DNA of 64,000 nucleotides from Cylicocyclus nassatus (GCA_958299035.1 CATQJL010000223.1:12944293-13008292); one strand, 5' to 3'; counted from the first letter of the stretch, positions 25,001-31,740 are shown. Made by a program: numbers and translations. The notes: generated by a model from the sequence alone, not told the origin.

Positions 25001-28000
25001 GTTAGCCAAGTTTTCCAAAAAAAAGTTTGGGTGTATTTCAAGATTTTTGTTTGGCTATAACCCCAAATTTCTGCAGAAGGAAAAGGAAGTTACCCCCCCC
25101 CCCCTCCCCTCCCCCTAAAAATTTTTAATCCTTGCAAAGCTAACTTGCATTTTTGGAAGATTTGATATTCAGTTATTTTCCAATAAGAACAAGCGCTTTC
25201 ACAATCCCCACAAATGACGAATGACAAGCTCTGATAAACCCATGGAGATTAGAGGAAAACAGTTAATCTCAACTCTAAGCACCGCCCACCTAAAAACCTA
25301 GATGCACAATGATTTTTATAGCATTTTATAGCGAGTTTGTAAGTAAAAAAGCACCAAATATTCAAAAAAAGCTTACCCGGATAACCACCATCACTTTCCT
25401 TGGAGTTTATAGGACCGCTGACGAACTGAATAGCGAAGACGAATTTGGTGTTCCAAGGCTGATAGCTGTTCGTGCCCATAGTCTAAACGTAAACAGAAAA
25501 AAATTAAATGTAAATAAAGGAAATCCAGTTTGAAGACTACGTAAAACTTTTAGATACTTACTCCTTTGCTTCTTCGATTTGTATTTGAAAGCCTAATGGT
25601 GTACTGAAGATCTGTATCGCTGGACAACCTCTCTGCTATCGAATTTCCAAAGGTTATGCCGGCTGAAAACAAGGGTATTCAGGAGTTCTGGTCATTATTT
25701 GACCGTGATAGAAATGTTTTTGTTTTTAAGGATTATAATCCTATACCCTCAGTTTCTCACTACTGAGGCATGAACTCGATCTGAGCTTGTTTATAGGATA
25801 ATTAGAAAAAATACACGATGTGGAAAATGATTTAAGGGTAAAAGAAGGAAAGGAAAAGGGTAGAGAAGGAGGTAAAGAAAGGGTTCTAAGGGCATTAGAG
25901 AAAATAGAAACAATATATGAAACACCATCAAGAAAAGAAGGAGAATTTTGAGCGATAATCCACTCTTAGTTGACGATTTTCTTTGCCCCTTATATTAGCT
26001 CTGATTATTTATTTTTCCAAACTTCTTCCACAGACAATATAAGCTAAATTTCCTTCAAAAAATGCAACTGTAAAAGTATCTTCACTTGTAGAGAAATGCT
26101 AGAAATTTCAGAAATGTTTTCTGACGATAAAAAAATGTTTCCGCAAGATATAAAACACCTGGAGATTTTGCACTAAATTAGCTTGACTTTCTGCAGAATG
26201 TTGAATCCGTAAATGGCGAGAAAACGGCAGTTTAGATATAATTCCTTGCGGAAACGGGAAGTTTCACACTCTTTTTTGTGCTTAATAATTTTTTTCTGCT
26301 CGCGTCACATTTCCAGAATCGCAACGCCAATTCAACAAAGATCAGATAGCGGACAACCGTGGCCGGTCCCGAAGCGAACGTTCCTAGAAATAGCACCTTT
26401 AGATTACTGGTTCATAGTCGCAAATAAATTCGAGAAAGCAAATTGTAAGAAAGCGAAGCAGGTTTCTGTAGGAATAATTTTTCTGCATATAAGGATAATT
26501 AATTACAAATAATTACAAAATTTGCGGCAGGTTGCTGCATAGGATCGACAAAAGCAGTCGTATGGAAATTGATGGAGAATCTTCGAAATATTGAAAGTAA
26601 TAATGAGGATCTCTGGTTTTGATAAACACTCTTCAAACTTTACCAAAATCTAGATAAAAATCGCAGACCAAGTAAAAAATATTCTGCATGTCAAAAAAAA
26701 ATACTTCGAAAATCAAAATTCAGCAAAAACTAGATTCTCAAACATACCTAGAAGTGGATTCGAACACTGATTTGACAAGGAGTCTTTCGCATAATTCACC
26801 ATCTCCTCTTCTGTCTTGAAACCTATAACCCTCATGTATTTGTTGGCCTAACAAAAAAATTACATTATTTATTCACCCACCTTCAATGCTCATCTTTGAT
26901 TGAAAAAATTTCGGTAATGTTATATTTGGAGGAAAGTCGGTTCTATTGAAGTCTAAACCTATCAAACCTGGGAGTTCGAAAGGATTTGGTATGAATTTCG
27001 TATTGCGGTTCTATAAGAAAGCTTGTGAATGAGATAAATCGCGAATTTCTGAGTTACCTGAACCAGCGTCATGATCTTTGTTGTTATATCAGTTACAGGT
27101 GCATAGATCAGCTTGATCTCTAGGTATACTCCACCATCTTCTACTGTAAGGTTAAGAAACGGACATTCCGCTGAAGAATTCGTCAGCAGACCAGTGTAAT
27201 CCAAGATTGCAGACTGAAATGGGCGTTCGTGAAGGCAGATTGTGCAGCGACTTTTTTGCTTATAAATGATAAATAATCCCTTAAATGTTTGAAAATTCAA
27301 ATTGTCTGATGACCATTTTAGGGGGCATGATTGCAAAATTGCAAGGCTATAGGTTGCGAAAAAGGAATAAAGAGCATTTCAATAGGTTTCCGGAAGGCAT
27401 GGCCAACTCCAAAATTCTTCACTCCAACAAAATTTCTATTCCATTCTCCTCCCCCCCCCCCCTCCCCGCCGCGAAAAGATTCTCGGACCGCCGCTAGTGC
27501 GTGCAAAGCAGGTAGGTGCTTAGCCTGGCCACCACCTTAGCTATGTACACTACATACAAATCCTTCGTAGAAATCTATCCAAACTCTCGCCCACTACCGT
27601 ACTCCTGCACTCATGATAGTCTACGGTGCTGTGTGAGGGTTGATTTAAAATCGATCGGACGGCTTCGAGATTCCTTCTGGGAGAGAGATTAGAGAAGAAG
27701 TATTCGGCTACGAATGAACCTTATGCTGCTAAGGCAATGAGTTGTTTATAACTATTCAGTCAGCTTCCACACAAGAAACCAAAGATAAAAAATTAATTTC
27801 AAATTTTTAGATTTTTTCCTAGAATGTCAGCATTGCACATAAAGCTTCCGGTGTGATTGTTATTAAACCACCTTCTCTTAAAACGTTTGGAGCTTTAAGT
27901 CCGCAAAAATTTTGGAAAGCACTCCAAAAAAATTTGGTCTGGCGCTACACCCTTTCTTCCGAAAAATGCTGCCCCCCTCCTCCCCTCTCCATCTCCAAAG

Positions 28001-28592
28001 GTTCTTGAACACCACTGCAGCTAAAGCATATGAGCTCACAAGTACGACTTAAAGGCGTCGTTGTATCAGCTGCCTTAGCCGTATGTAGCGCGGCGTCGAA
28101 GCCTGTGAGTTGCGCTTTTTGAGATACAGCTAGCGAATCAATGATAATCAAAGCAAATTTCATGAAAAACGATAAATCATTGAATGAAACTACCTAAGAT
28201 CAGAATTTTGGAATTATTATATTTTTGCGCTAAATTTTTACTCAATCAACTCACATCGGGCCTGCTGATGTTTGTTGGATAGATGAAGTCAACAGCACTT
28301 CCCATTACAGGCCATGGCTTGTAGTTCTTCTGATAATGATATTTTTCGAAGTTCCCTCGCAACTAAAAGTATTCGAAAGTAGCGGGTAATAATAGAATTG
28401 TGAAAATAAGAACGATATAAATTTTTTTAATGGAAAAAGCTGAGCCGTGATACTCACCCCTATCATTAATCCGAAACTGATAGCTATAAGAAGCAGTGGG
28501 ATGAAAAACTCCATGAATGTAAACCATGGTGAACGAATCTGTTGGAGAAAATTCTTCCATAGCAACAGTCGCAGCTGTGCTGCTGAGCCCAT
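119..28592 (-). CDS. ABCA-subfamily ABC transporter gene, 32 exons seen, 3' end off window
   Basis: Full-length ABCA-type exporter gene (lipid or sterol transport across membranes is the family role). Exons on the minus strand, high to low: 28458-28592, 28255-28362, 27058-27213, 26881-27010, 26748-26847, 25562-25662, 25377-25482, 24506-24609, 24297-24443, 23815-23939, 13554-13645, 13325-13504, 13024-13205, 11246-11359, 10993-11188, 10739-10899, 10525-10668, 10316-10458, 8239-8306, 7963-8128, 7810-7908, 6998-7092, 6743-6870, 6522-6691, 5056-5155, 4341-4428, 2733-2833, 1678-1851, 1510-1626, 1305-1458, 281-405, 119-215. Together they give about 1,370 codons. All have GT/AG borders and compatible phases except exon 4 to 5, where a 33-nt putative intron leaves the phase wrong. 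Order is TMD1, NBD1, TMD2; NBD2 is outside. Start chosen at 28592 because a TTTCAG acceptor lies 4 nt upstream. The gene resembles C. elegans abt/ced-7 proteins; the ortholog is not decided. Confidence 0.9.
548..720. repeat. MITE, family M1 (TIR TTTGATTCAACTGGC), copy 1
   Basis: About 173 bp with long terminal inverted repeats (CTGGCTTGG…CCAAGCCAG), in the intron between ABCA exons 30 and 31. The left end lacks a few bases of the TIR. Related copies sit at 4886, 11809 and 23958. Confidence 0.75.
2297..2644. repeat. Inverted-repeat element with ~60 bp arms
   Basis: The left arm (GGGAAAATCGCGA…TGAGTCAGGT) is repeated inverted near 2580-2644. It lies in the intron between ABCA exons 27 and 28. 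Open frames across it are by-products. Confidence 0.6.
2880..4189 (+). mobile_element. Solo-LTR-like block interrupted by a mariner-type MITE
   Basis: GC-rich block inside the intron between ABCA exons 26 and 27, with a TATA-like GGGGTATATAAGGCC near 3013. The last ~50 bp (GCAGTCGAGCGAGGCGAGG…CCGCAACA) resemble the end of a second block at about 9905. Termini TGT…ACA are possible but I found no clear target duplication, so the borders are approximate. Confidence 0.4.
3426..3975. mobile_element. Mariner-type MITE (TTAGGTTGGC ends)
   Basis: Terminal inverted repeats TTAGGTTGGCTAA… / …TTAGCCAACCTAA, preceded by TA and followed by TG (probably a mutated TA). At 550 bp it is too short for a transposase, and no transposase motif is visible inside. 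It is nested in the solo-LTR-like block. Confidence 0.7.
4886..5052. repeat. MITE M1 copy 2, abutting the exon 25 splice donor
   Basis: The element is flanked by TA at 4884-4885 and 5053-5054. The right-hand TA supplies the second and third bases of the ABCA exon 25 donor (GTAACC on the minus strand, intron starting at 5055). The insertion therefore sits exactly in the donor but keeps a usable GTA. Confidence 0.78.
5454..5467. repeat. Homopolymer G tract (13 nt)
   Basis: One of fourteen G or C runs of 9-19 nt in the window. The others begin near 6429, 8669, 12610, 25093, 27451, 28737, 29187, 41069, 41763, 43533, 49006, 57607 and 59295. Confidence 0.9.
5569..6403 (-). mobile_element. Palindromic Helitron-like element, copy A
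   Basis: On the minus strand it starts TCTTATATATAAAGC and ends CTAG, with host A before and T after. Those are Helitron hallmarks. A short GC hairpin (CGGC-GGA-GCCG) ends about 10 nt before CTAG. Near the 5' end is a CTGT-type microsatellite. The body is a giant palindrome centred near 6001 made of repeated ~120 bp modules rich in ATCGAT. It lies in the intron between ABCA exons 24 and 25. Reading frames in it are repeat artefacts. Confidence 0.65.
7116..7250. repeat. Dispersed repeat, copy 1 (partner at 31618)
   Basis: TTAGTGAACCAGTAATCT and the following ~120 bp recur in diverged form at 31618-31740. It lies in the ABCA intron between exons 21 and 22. The origin is unknown. Confidence 0.55.
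7810..11359 (-). CDS. ABCA transporter exons 14-21: first nucleotide-binding domain
   Basis: Exon 14 is a polar linker (KSYWFPSS...). Exon 15 carries the Walker A loop GHNGAGKST; exon 16 the Q-loop region [10 protein letters not shown]; exon 17 the ABC signature [10 protein letters not shown]; exon 18 Walker [12 protein letters not shown] and the H-loop TTH; exon 19 the short [14 protein letters not shown] strand; exon 20 [11 protein letters not shown]; exon 21 the ABCA-specific tail [11 protein letters not shown]. All ATP-binding residues visible in these motifs are intact, so this NBD should bind and hydrolyse ATP. The 2 kb intron between exons 18 and 19 has been filled by a fold-back MITE and solo-LTR-like sequence. 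Confidence 0.93.
8810..9215. repeat. Fold-back MITE, family M2 copy 1
   Basis: Long inverted arms meet near 9040 (GATCGTATTTC…GAATACGATCGCGG, and TCTAACGGCTGAGATATTCC with its inverse). It ends near GCCTGGAC at 9214. The related copy at 38920 shares the ends and the AAGGCACTGCCCA-like segment. It lies in the intron between ABCA exons 18 and 19. Confidence 0.6.
9216..9905 (+). mobile_element. Solo-LTR-like block 2
   Basis: GC-rich block whose last ~50 bp (GCAGTCGAGCACTAGGCGAAG…GAGCTGCAATA) match the end of the block at 2880-4189. Its 5' part may continue left of the nested fold-back, to about 8530. No coding sequence is recognised. Confidence 0.35.
11417..11680. repeat. Direct intronic repeat, first copy
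   Basis: Contains TTAATAAGCCATTTTGTTCG followed by a CTATC.ATTTATTGAT stretch, repeated around 12176-12330 about 650 bp away, with MITE M1 copy 3 between the two. The repeat also holds GAGCCAAATTTGGCACA twice. Confidence 0.5.
11809..11984. repeat. MITE M1 copy 3
   Basis: Same terminal repeats and internal GTGACCTAATTAAGGC motif, flanked by TA on both sides. It lies in the 1.66 kb intron between ABCA exons 13 and 14, between two copies of another direct repeat. Confidence 0.75.
12176..12330. repeat. Direct intronic repeat, second copy
   Basis: Diverged copy of part of 11517-11620. A third partial unit (CAAGCCATTTTATTCCTACC) starts near 12296. No coding content. Confidence 0.45.
13024..13645 (-). 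CDS. ABCA transporter exons 11-13: membrane helices of TMD1
   Basis: Exon 11 starts in phase 2, completing the Lys codon of exon 10, then [15 protein letters not shown]. Exon 12 gives [18 protein letters not shown] and a further helix ending LSQYETQ. Exon 13 gives [18 protein letters not shown], a last helix with [18 protein letters not shown], and ends KPWFFLQ just before the nucleotide-binding domain. These match the end of ABCA TMD1 closely. Exon 11 is separated from exon 10 by a ~10 kb intron holding the BEL/Pao element; without the insertion the intron would be about 0.8 kb. Exon 13 joins directly to KSYW of exon 14, so no exon is missing in the 1.66 kb intron between them. Confidence 0.9.
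13783..13787. repeat. Target-site duplication gctag (left copy)
   Basis: gctag directly precedes the left LTR and is repeated at 23156-23160 directly after the right LTR. A 5 bp duplication fits BEL/Pao integration and shows that both LTR ends are true element ends. Confidence 0.92.
13788..13927 (-). repeat. 3' LTR of the BEL/Pao element (140 bp)
   Basis: Identical to the 5' LTR. In element orientation an AATAAA signal (rc at 13825-13830) lies about 37 nt before the LTR end, and CTGATAAG (13831-13838) is a good GATA-factor site. A perfect 11 bp stem with a 5 nt loop covers 13853-13879, and an imperfect 12 bp inverted repeat covers 13901-13926. No TATA box is evident. Confidence 0.95.
13928..14260 (-). 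other. 3' untranslated part of the BEL/Pao element
   Basis: Pyrimidine-rich in element orientation, with many CGTCGTC/ATCGCTG triplet-like repeats. A 106-codon open frame (13874-14194) runs through it into the LTR but is low complexity and I do not call it a gene. No purine tract is evident directly before the LTR. Confidence 0.5.
14261..14707 (-). CDS. Accessory ORF downstream of env: coiled coil plus three CCHC knuckles (148 aa)
   Basis: This separate frame lies 304 bp after the env stop and 333 bp before the 3' LTR. Residues about 10-60 are a heptad-like coiled coil ([20 protein letters not shown]). Three zinc-knuckle patterns follow: C67-X2-C70-X8-H79-X4-C84, C103-X2-C106-X4-H111-X3-C115 and C119-X2-C122-X3-H126-X4-C131. 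A basic KRRK tail sits at 141-144. The GLCxKC…H…C…CxxC…H layout repeats the second and third knuckles of Gag in the same element, so the protein is plausibly a nucleocapsid-like RNA-binding factor, either duplicated from Gag or captured from another element. It would need a spliced or internally initiated mRNA. I do not recognise a named retroviral accessory protein; function is inferred only. Confidence 0.7.
   Translation of the reverse strand: MLDEVDVVTHIEPLANAVRTMEQKMDFLLQSFEQRLEATVQRLEIRLRSYDQALDTLLDRSKPRSNCAFCPYEDNRDAHPTGRCPRYPDAVARAVQANVLGLCNKCLQPRHGQDCGVKCSICTADHNMLLCPSRGTSNAFKRRKVPFQ
14777..14801. promoter_or_regulatory. Perfect 11 bp hairpin upstream of the accessory ORF
   Basis: Arms 14777-14787 and 14791-14801 are exact inverses (GCTATCTTATC) around a 3 nt loop, 70 nt upstream of the accessory ATG. 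Each arm also contains a GATA-factor core (TTATC/GATAA). An acceptor-like CTCTTTGTAG lies just before it on the minus strand, so it could mark the start of the accessory mRNA. Confidence 0.45.
15012..22859 (-). CDS. BEL/Pao Gag-Pol-Env polyprotein, 2,615 aa, single frame
   Basis: Gag: DUF1759-type region around residues 200-340 (Trp217), then CCHC knuckles at C414-C427 and C446-C459 and a third Cys/His cluster at C464-C476. Aspartic protease DTGA at 569-572. Reverse transcriptase with motif-A Asp908 and YVDN at 986-989. RNase-H-like FADAS with Asp1158. Integrase: HHCC zinc site H1482, H1487, C1517, C1520 and catalytic D1553, D1612, E1664. DUF5641-type domain to about 1855. The Env part starts with a hydrophobic signal near 1919-1937, a short glycosylated segment, a membrane helix near 2030-2056 and a second signal-like segment near 2085-2100. 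A Cys-rich phlebovirus-G2-like ectodomain follows, with fusion-loop pattern [10 protein letters not shown] at 2225, and a final membrane helix near 2562-2590. No break is seen. Start taken at the first ATG after the leader. Env is fused in frame, so it needs either a spliced mRNA or proteolytic release. Confidence 0.95.
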   Translation of the reverse strand: MKMEAVLYKRPIAISVHTLTTLTANFKVYAEPIAFSQDEQSQLDEAQTAIDLISGGINQLNKAKEDLKSLLNQFKEYYSTSTKDEKKNLNNAIEEIERETNFNEVLGKATEMVFMLESRMTEAKSAKNRLMRKISLDNRPDMFKSMEADEIQRKNSQEQVIDDTPMITSQGSEWLSEDSSASASSQRNDAQTNNNVKTPVLTLPKFFGVEEDFPEFWAIFETLIHNNKNLSTVEKMMYLRDSLKGKSDNAIKGIQLIPQNYNWMIDTLQKKYGNKPTNRARIVQRLAFLRPANSSADSCTYVFDKISMLINQMVSAGQDIRKTKDAMWTENILQKFPHEIVKNVLISLKDRDEVQIEDLMAQIENEISAKVYVESRMKGYMPKNTHFQSESRQHVNRHEETTSSSFPPKSTQKCAFCANSGHLSVKCRTITDINERRKLLLEKGLCWKCFSNTHTSAQCQKPDCPLCSRKHHSCVCFTSKSNAKDIAQNRGNHNANLSERRNYSQPQNNFSSDARLRASAPRFQPTNHLNAEIEDNPKSPKEQVILMTAEGNILNRNTGEFEKVLFFFDTGAQRTVIKEDLATRLGLPTMRTETCVMSGIGGHTETFQTSIVAIKVGTAYGKDLEILVQTKPILTNGFPSVKLTTNDRQFLQNNEICLSNSKLRGEHQNPDILVGLDHYHSFILDANVNTTTPSGLKLAKTVFGPLLYGRGMLENSDPTLVTYNMTAVTTTKEAEMLENLFEREGLGISSGETSKNEEAFSYLETYSKQISFANGYITAPFPLKENHKRLTDNYPVALKRLFSLHKQLATNNTQKEWYCKTIADYVKDGIIEQVTSDVRECAGTYYMPHSGVWRPHKPKPLRVVFDASSKKKGELSLNDVMFKGESFIRKIHDILISSRMSKDIVLCDIEAAFTQIRLHPSHKDFCRFLWVKNPENPPTKDNIVEYRFNRLPFGITASPSILNMALMTYLKANNSKLANEIAKNLYVDNILLHANSTQEALRKYRESKTLFAEIGMNLREFVSNNEDFNQCIPQNDKIPGGIIKFLGVTYNTNEDKFMVKLNFPQKLNLTKRDIVSQLNSIYDPIGLTAPLLIKLKSLMREIFDEVSDWNSRLSVNLMKKWNSACQDVNDTVVSIPRYILPSEQHLPPKTLSLWIFADASMMATATCAYLRDDSTNQITSLISGKTKLAPKKAKQTIPKLELLGIVIALRLGSTILEAINTKIPQLHIASDSEIALAWTKSTKKLPIFVENQRNTIEKIKRELERKGVTLTLHHVATAYNPADAGTRGITSSQAHDHDWIHGPRWLTKSEHHKILRQLSELSEDNEEKDETSTNVVVQNDYPAIMVRQNEVLVDLSRFSKWDSALRTTSNVGKCLHRWIERVNRRRSTPLSTEFINKFDTNFDITASDMQLSERIIFQQEHRSISLDELQKRFPQKTIVRDENGVIRHESRLQNALMDFDTKSPIYVNPKSDLARLIIRDIHCKNAHCGKDQTLCLARQRFWIPRPSSAHNKYIRNCTTCKRYQGLPFGAPAMPPLPGDRVKRSRPFENVGCDFFGPIFDRNDGRMYVCLYTCLTTRAVHLEVVENMSTGAFLDCLVRFVSRRGVPKLIRTDCGTNFRLGQQILESMFQNDESTGSSVMTFSASTGIRWIFNPPAAPWMGGAWERLVGTVKRALQKAFGRKKFTFTQLCTAVTRIEAVINTRPLAKLPSTDISDIPLRPVDFLQGNLAYSIPNVGLSTERDNSYDPDLIQTALQAREALEYSETIANKFWERWNTEYLTMLREIQQSELRQSRHTALRDPIVGEIVLIQQDFIPRGNWSYGKIVELLRSQDGQVRSVKLQLPNRHILHRPLTKIYPLELRSTPINDNPIEEIQDNAPETATRPLRQARVRALQAIQEFEESLEEPNTPRASQYISLGTYPLLLTLFLTIISAANATQSALHCLNGTVNITSPKEQFELCIAERCKTYAKNSSDLSLRLPHTSQANNISISMKFKSSTNMVHIARTCKMPSICEHPHLILSKKLLANPHCWPIGAIISIAALIYLVLTIPLILYLCCAKRKKEQVRYKPNNRFSLRTFAPAPIHNTNIIALSLLALTTLANACQHGHMRHNVDLECDRDNQCSYELSREVLFNKIQVNLCVQIRHANKTIGTLHIKNNPIAMECSKRTLFFTRDSKPRVYSAVRCHQAGSCTEQICANLKANGTVQELERQHAEEYPGYSGCERACGGLACGCFFPIPACSFYRVAHIPRNEDVYEVLDCLEWKPSVNLSLQLTLFNRVASKQMILLPYVTQKFEEIEFTAISVHKPALPVLHRRFAISNNTALAIPEGYKLPVECSSAANALSDFRSCANRMICACRGTNPPTRCDCPNENIQDIKADATNKLPTITPFSQTFVYDNSIVTRTQEAEVTIKIESKLLLDSGHYTLDQECQVSVTNVTGCYDCQEGATISISCLTEIDAWLTIRCGAHTFPVECGAKTTQSKVVLDYDRAIVEERCTATCKGKQIEFDLAGHLEYMPKHLEAPSFETDGDFTWHQKLDWFSDIKIPDLKPLMKLVAQHWKLTLAAVSSALIITLLTYCLGPIVLVTIVKLVVLAVQSVLRIFGTLLALIFNICRKQ
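22940..22966 (-). promoter_or_regulatory. Perfect 10 bp hairpin in the leader
   Basis: Arms 22940-22949 and 22957-22966 are perfectly complementary with a 7 nt loop. It lies downstream of the leader splice donor and upstream of the gag start, so only unspliced RNA would keep it. That is the expected place for a packaging or dimerisation element. Confidence 0.55.
22971..22978 (-). promoter_or_regulatory. Consensus splice donor in the retroviral leader
   Basis: On the minus strand AAAA|GTAAGT lies between the primer site and the gag start, with the intron beginning at 22975. A leader donor is where retroviruses start the intron that makes subgenomic env or accessory mRNAs. It may serve the envelope part and the 148-codon frame; use is not shown. 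Confidence 0.5.
22999..23011 (-). promoter_or_regulatory. Primer-binding site, tRNA-Gly-like
   Basis: Four nt inside the 5' LTR the minus strand reads TGGTGCATCGGCC. This is complementary to the 3' end of a glycine tRNA (…GGCCGATGCA plus CCA), recalled from Caenorhabditis tRNA-Gly(GCC). Thirteen nt match before divergence. Confidence 0.75.
23016..23155 (-). repeat. 5' LTR of the BEL/Pao element (140 bp)
   Basis: Base-for-base identical to 13788-13927. In element orientation it starts TGTCGCATTTTGC and ends ACACGACA. It holds the same hairpins, AATAAA signal and CTGATAAG site as the 3' copy. Confidence 0.95.
23156..23160. repeat. Target-site duplication gctag (right copy)
   Basis: Matches 13783-13787. 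Together they define the insertion point in the intron between ABCA exons 10 and 11. Confidence 0.92.
23815..28592 (-). CDS. ABCA transporter exons 1-10: N-terminal helix, first ectodomain, start of TMD1
   Basis: Exon 1 codes for a 45-residue start ([18 protein letters not shown]...) with the typical ABCA short cytoplasmic tail followed by the first hydrophobic helix (residues about 30-45). Exons 2-8 code for the large first extracellular loop with N-glycosylation sequons (NIS, NSS, NLT, NIT). Conserved pieces include [18 protein letters not shown] (exon 6) and [14 protein letters not shown] (exon 7). Exon 9 has a membrane helix followed by [10 protein letters not shown], and exon 10 begins [11 protein letters not shown], the family junction before the next helix. 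The exon 10 acceptor that fits the family is tattcag at 23940-23946. Exon 4 ends in phase 1 while exon 5 must start in phase 0, so either a splice site is misread here or the frame is disrupted. Confidence 0.88.
23958..24128. repeat. MITE M1 copy 4, close to the exon 10 acceptor
   Basis: Flanked by TA at 23956-23957 and 24129-24130. Its left end lies about 16 bp upstream (in gene sense) of the exon 10 acceptor, so nearly the whole polypyrimidine/branch region of this intron comes from the MITE terminus. Confidence 0.75.
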
Positions 28593-28606
28593 CAGGCTGA
28601 AAGTGT
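28593..28606 (-). promoter_or_regulatory. Splice acceptor just upstream of the ABCA start codon (candidate trans-splice site)
   Basis: On the minus strand the sequence ACACTTTCAG ends at 28597, only 4 nt before the ATG at 28592. Such a close acceptor with no recognisable upstream coding exon is what nematode spliced-leader addition sites look like. A cis-spliced 5' UTR exon is the alternative. Confidence 0.45.
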
Positions 28607-30076
28607 AATGGATACAACTGGTGTCGCTTTTAGTTGTTCGAGGCCAAATCGAAAAATAAACTGATTGTTCGAAAATACAACTCAATAATCGTCAAAGTAA
28701 TTCTAACATGGAACATTAGCATCGGCGGAGAGAGGAGGGGGGGGGGTGTAGTCGTGAAAAACTTTGGAATTGTTTTACGAAAGTTTTAGAATCATCCAGT
28801 TGATCTGATTTTAATAATCAGAAAAACTGTGAAAAACATGTGAGTTAATACTCGATGGTAGTCCGAGAAACTTTTCCGAGTGACTGGGAGGGGAGGGAGA
28901 GGGTGTGGCAGGAAACTTTTTGAATGAAGGGCGTGGCGTGGGCGTGGCATCCCCTCAAAAATATCTAGCGATCTGTCCAGAATTTTCATAGCTTATACTC
29001 CCAAGATAAAAAAAGTGTTGCCGGTGGTCATGCTCACAGATTTTTTTACAAAGCTAATTTGAACTTTTTAAAATTTCAGTTAGATTGGTCACAAGTGAAA
29101 ACAGTGTTTGCGCATTTGGCTCAGGTATTTTATTTCCAAGTATCACCCCTTCTTTTCATCCCGCCCGCCCCCGCCCCCATACTCTTCCCCCCCCCGTCCT
29201 CACACTCGATCAACCACTTTTATTTCCGAGCAAAAAATTTGCGAAAAAATTGCAGCCACGCCCTTTTGTTGAAAATTCTGGATTACAAGCTCATATGAAA
29301 GCCATCCAAAAAGATTTACTGGAGGACGTGGCCGTCCAGCCCCCTCGCAAGTTGTCTGGGGCCTTGAACCTATAACCTTCAACCTATACAAGATGGAATT
29401 TCATAATAAATAAGAATGGGTACAGATATACGACTCTCAAAGGAAAATAGCAGAACGCAGAAAGATTTTCGAGTTCAGCGAAAAACCATGAGACTGTCGA
29501 TTAGCGCAAAGAGGAAATAATTTTTTTTATCAGGCATACTGAAGACAAAACAGACTGATAGCGGAACAAATCACAGAAGACTAGGATCGATTGAATTCGT
29601 TAGCGTAGAGAGTTTTGACGCTTATTTTCGTAGCCTAGAGGGTGCTTTAAGGTAGTGTAATAGTCAACTATAAGCTTTCTTACTTCCCTCCTACTACATT
29701 CTCTAGATATATTTGCAAAAAAATTACACAGAATTTTTTATTTGAAAAATTGGAACCCGTTTGAATAGATAAAATCACCAAGCACATTTCTGTCACAACT
29801 TTCATCATATCACATCATTTCTGCTTTCTTCACAATGTGCTTTTATTTAATAATCTTGTGGGCAGAATTTGTTCATATATCTTTAGATTTGGTATTTTTA
29901 TCGCTGATCTACGTGATAATTAATTGTTTGATACATACATATTATCATAACATTCTGGTATATACTATGTCGCACGTATGACTTGAAAGAACCCTACGCT
30001 ATTTTGCGATATTTTTTTCAGAATGATAGAAGGTTAACAATATCGTATAATTCCATAAGGGAGATATCATGCGGAC

Positions 30077-30217
30077 ATAGGTAGGGGAACGAACACCGCC
30101 ACTTTGTACTGCCTCCGCGGACTACTGGTCCTGCAACGATATGCAACAATGTAGCAAAAGGAGCAGTTGCCAGCGAAGGCGGGCTCAAACTAGCGGAGCT
30201 CGTTCCCTTACCCACAT
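30077..30217. repeat. Small inverted-repeat element
   Basis: GGTAGGGGAACGA at the left end is mirrored by TCGTTCCCTTACCC at the right end. About 140 bp, no coding potential. Confidence 0.5.
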
Positions 30218-31617
30218 AAATTGTCATGTCGAGGTCGGTAAAGTTTTTAATCTTCAAAGCTTAGTTTTGATGAGCACAACAATCAAGTTATTCAAAAAAG
30301 TAACATCGACATTTTTCTAGGTATTCACTAAAATAGTCGATACCGGGAGTGAATTTACTCGATTATAGGAAATGGATTGATGGTAATCTCCCAGAAAAAC
30401 AAACTGTGGTCAGTATATTGGCAGCACGTTGTGGTCGCGATATATTCCCAATACTAAAATGGAAAATGTTCAAAAATTGACAATTGGTTTCACAGCAAAA
30501 CCTAGTCATATGCAAATAGAATTAACAGCTCAGTATCTTTACAAAAATTGATTAGATAGTAGGGATCAATGTAATCGCTTTGCTTATTTTGTCTCAAGAA
30601 AGCAAGTCTCCTCCTCAAGTGCGATCTTATTGAGTCACAGTCATTCCAAACTATTTTTATGAGTGAAAAAAATCAACAAAAATCCCTCGCTACATGAACG
30701 ATTGGAATGAATTTTCAGCCAAATGCAAGGAGTTCGTCTAAAAAATAGCAATGTCACCAACTGTCAATACCTGGGAATATTATAGCGATAAGTAAAGATC
30801 ATAAATTCTTGTAATTGTCTTATTGATCAGAAGAGTTGCCGGGTTCAGGAAGACCATATTTTTATGGAGATTCAGTAAGTAATGCTTCAATACGAGATAA
30901 AACGTCATTTGATGTGACTGAACTGTGGAAGTACATACTTTCTATTTTTAGTACACATGCAGAAGTGTCGCAGTGTAAAAGGCTGCTGCAAATATACTTT
31001 TTATAAATGTGAAAACGCTTCAAATTTGAAGTGAATTGATTGAAAACAAAAATATCTCCAAAATTTGCTTTCTCGTATTTCCAACACAATAATCGAAATC
31101 AATCTATATAATCGAAAATCGCACAGTGAAATGTGTCAAGCCGATTAAAGGATGATGGTGACAGCAAAAATGCGCTCCAGTGCTGAAAATATAGAACATA
31201 GAGATAGGAATTAATGTTCAGTGAGTCACTAGTAAACTTATTTGTATTTCGCAATTTCGCAGCTTGAAAATGAAGATGGCGCAAAGCAATGAGAAGCATG
31301 TTGTGGCCAGAAAATCGAACATGAGGAGAAAAACAAAAGTTCATGTGTGGGCTAGGAAGAGGGGAGGGGGACATATTAGTCAACAGTCACTCAGCAACTC
31401 TTAAAAGACTAAAATAGCATTTTCTTGCTATTTATTTTCAACAGGCGTTAAACGCACAGAAATATCCACTTTATGTTTATTTACGTTCTCAAATAATGGC
31501 GATTTCACTGCTAGTCACATTAGACTTTGCGCTTAGTGAATTTGATAGATAAAATTTGTTGATCAAATTAGGATTAGTTTTTGCAAATTGAAAGTTGTGC
31601 CTATGCAATAATCCTGT

Positions 31618-31740
31618 GTCTAGTGAACCAGTAATCTCAAAGGTGCTAGTTGCAGGCACGCTCGCTTCGGGACCAGCTCGGTTTCCGGCTATTTGATGAT
31701 TTTTTAATGCACCTTACGATTTTTTATATATTAGATCGGG
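31618..31740. repeat. Dispersed repeat, copy 2 (partner at 7116)
   Basis: Diverged copy of 7116-7250. It is followed by a 109-codon open frame (31650-31979) that I do not recognise and treat as repeat-derived. Confidence 0.5.

Noticed and set aside
27945..28163. 72-codon frame between ABCA exons 2 and 3
   Set aside because: No ABCA similarity; exons 2 and 3 join in phase without it.
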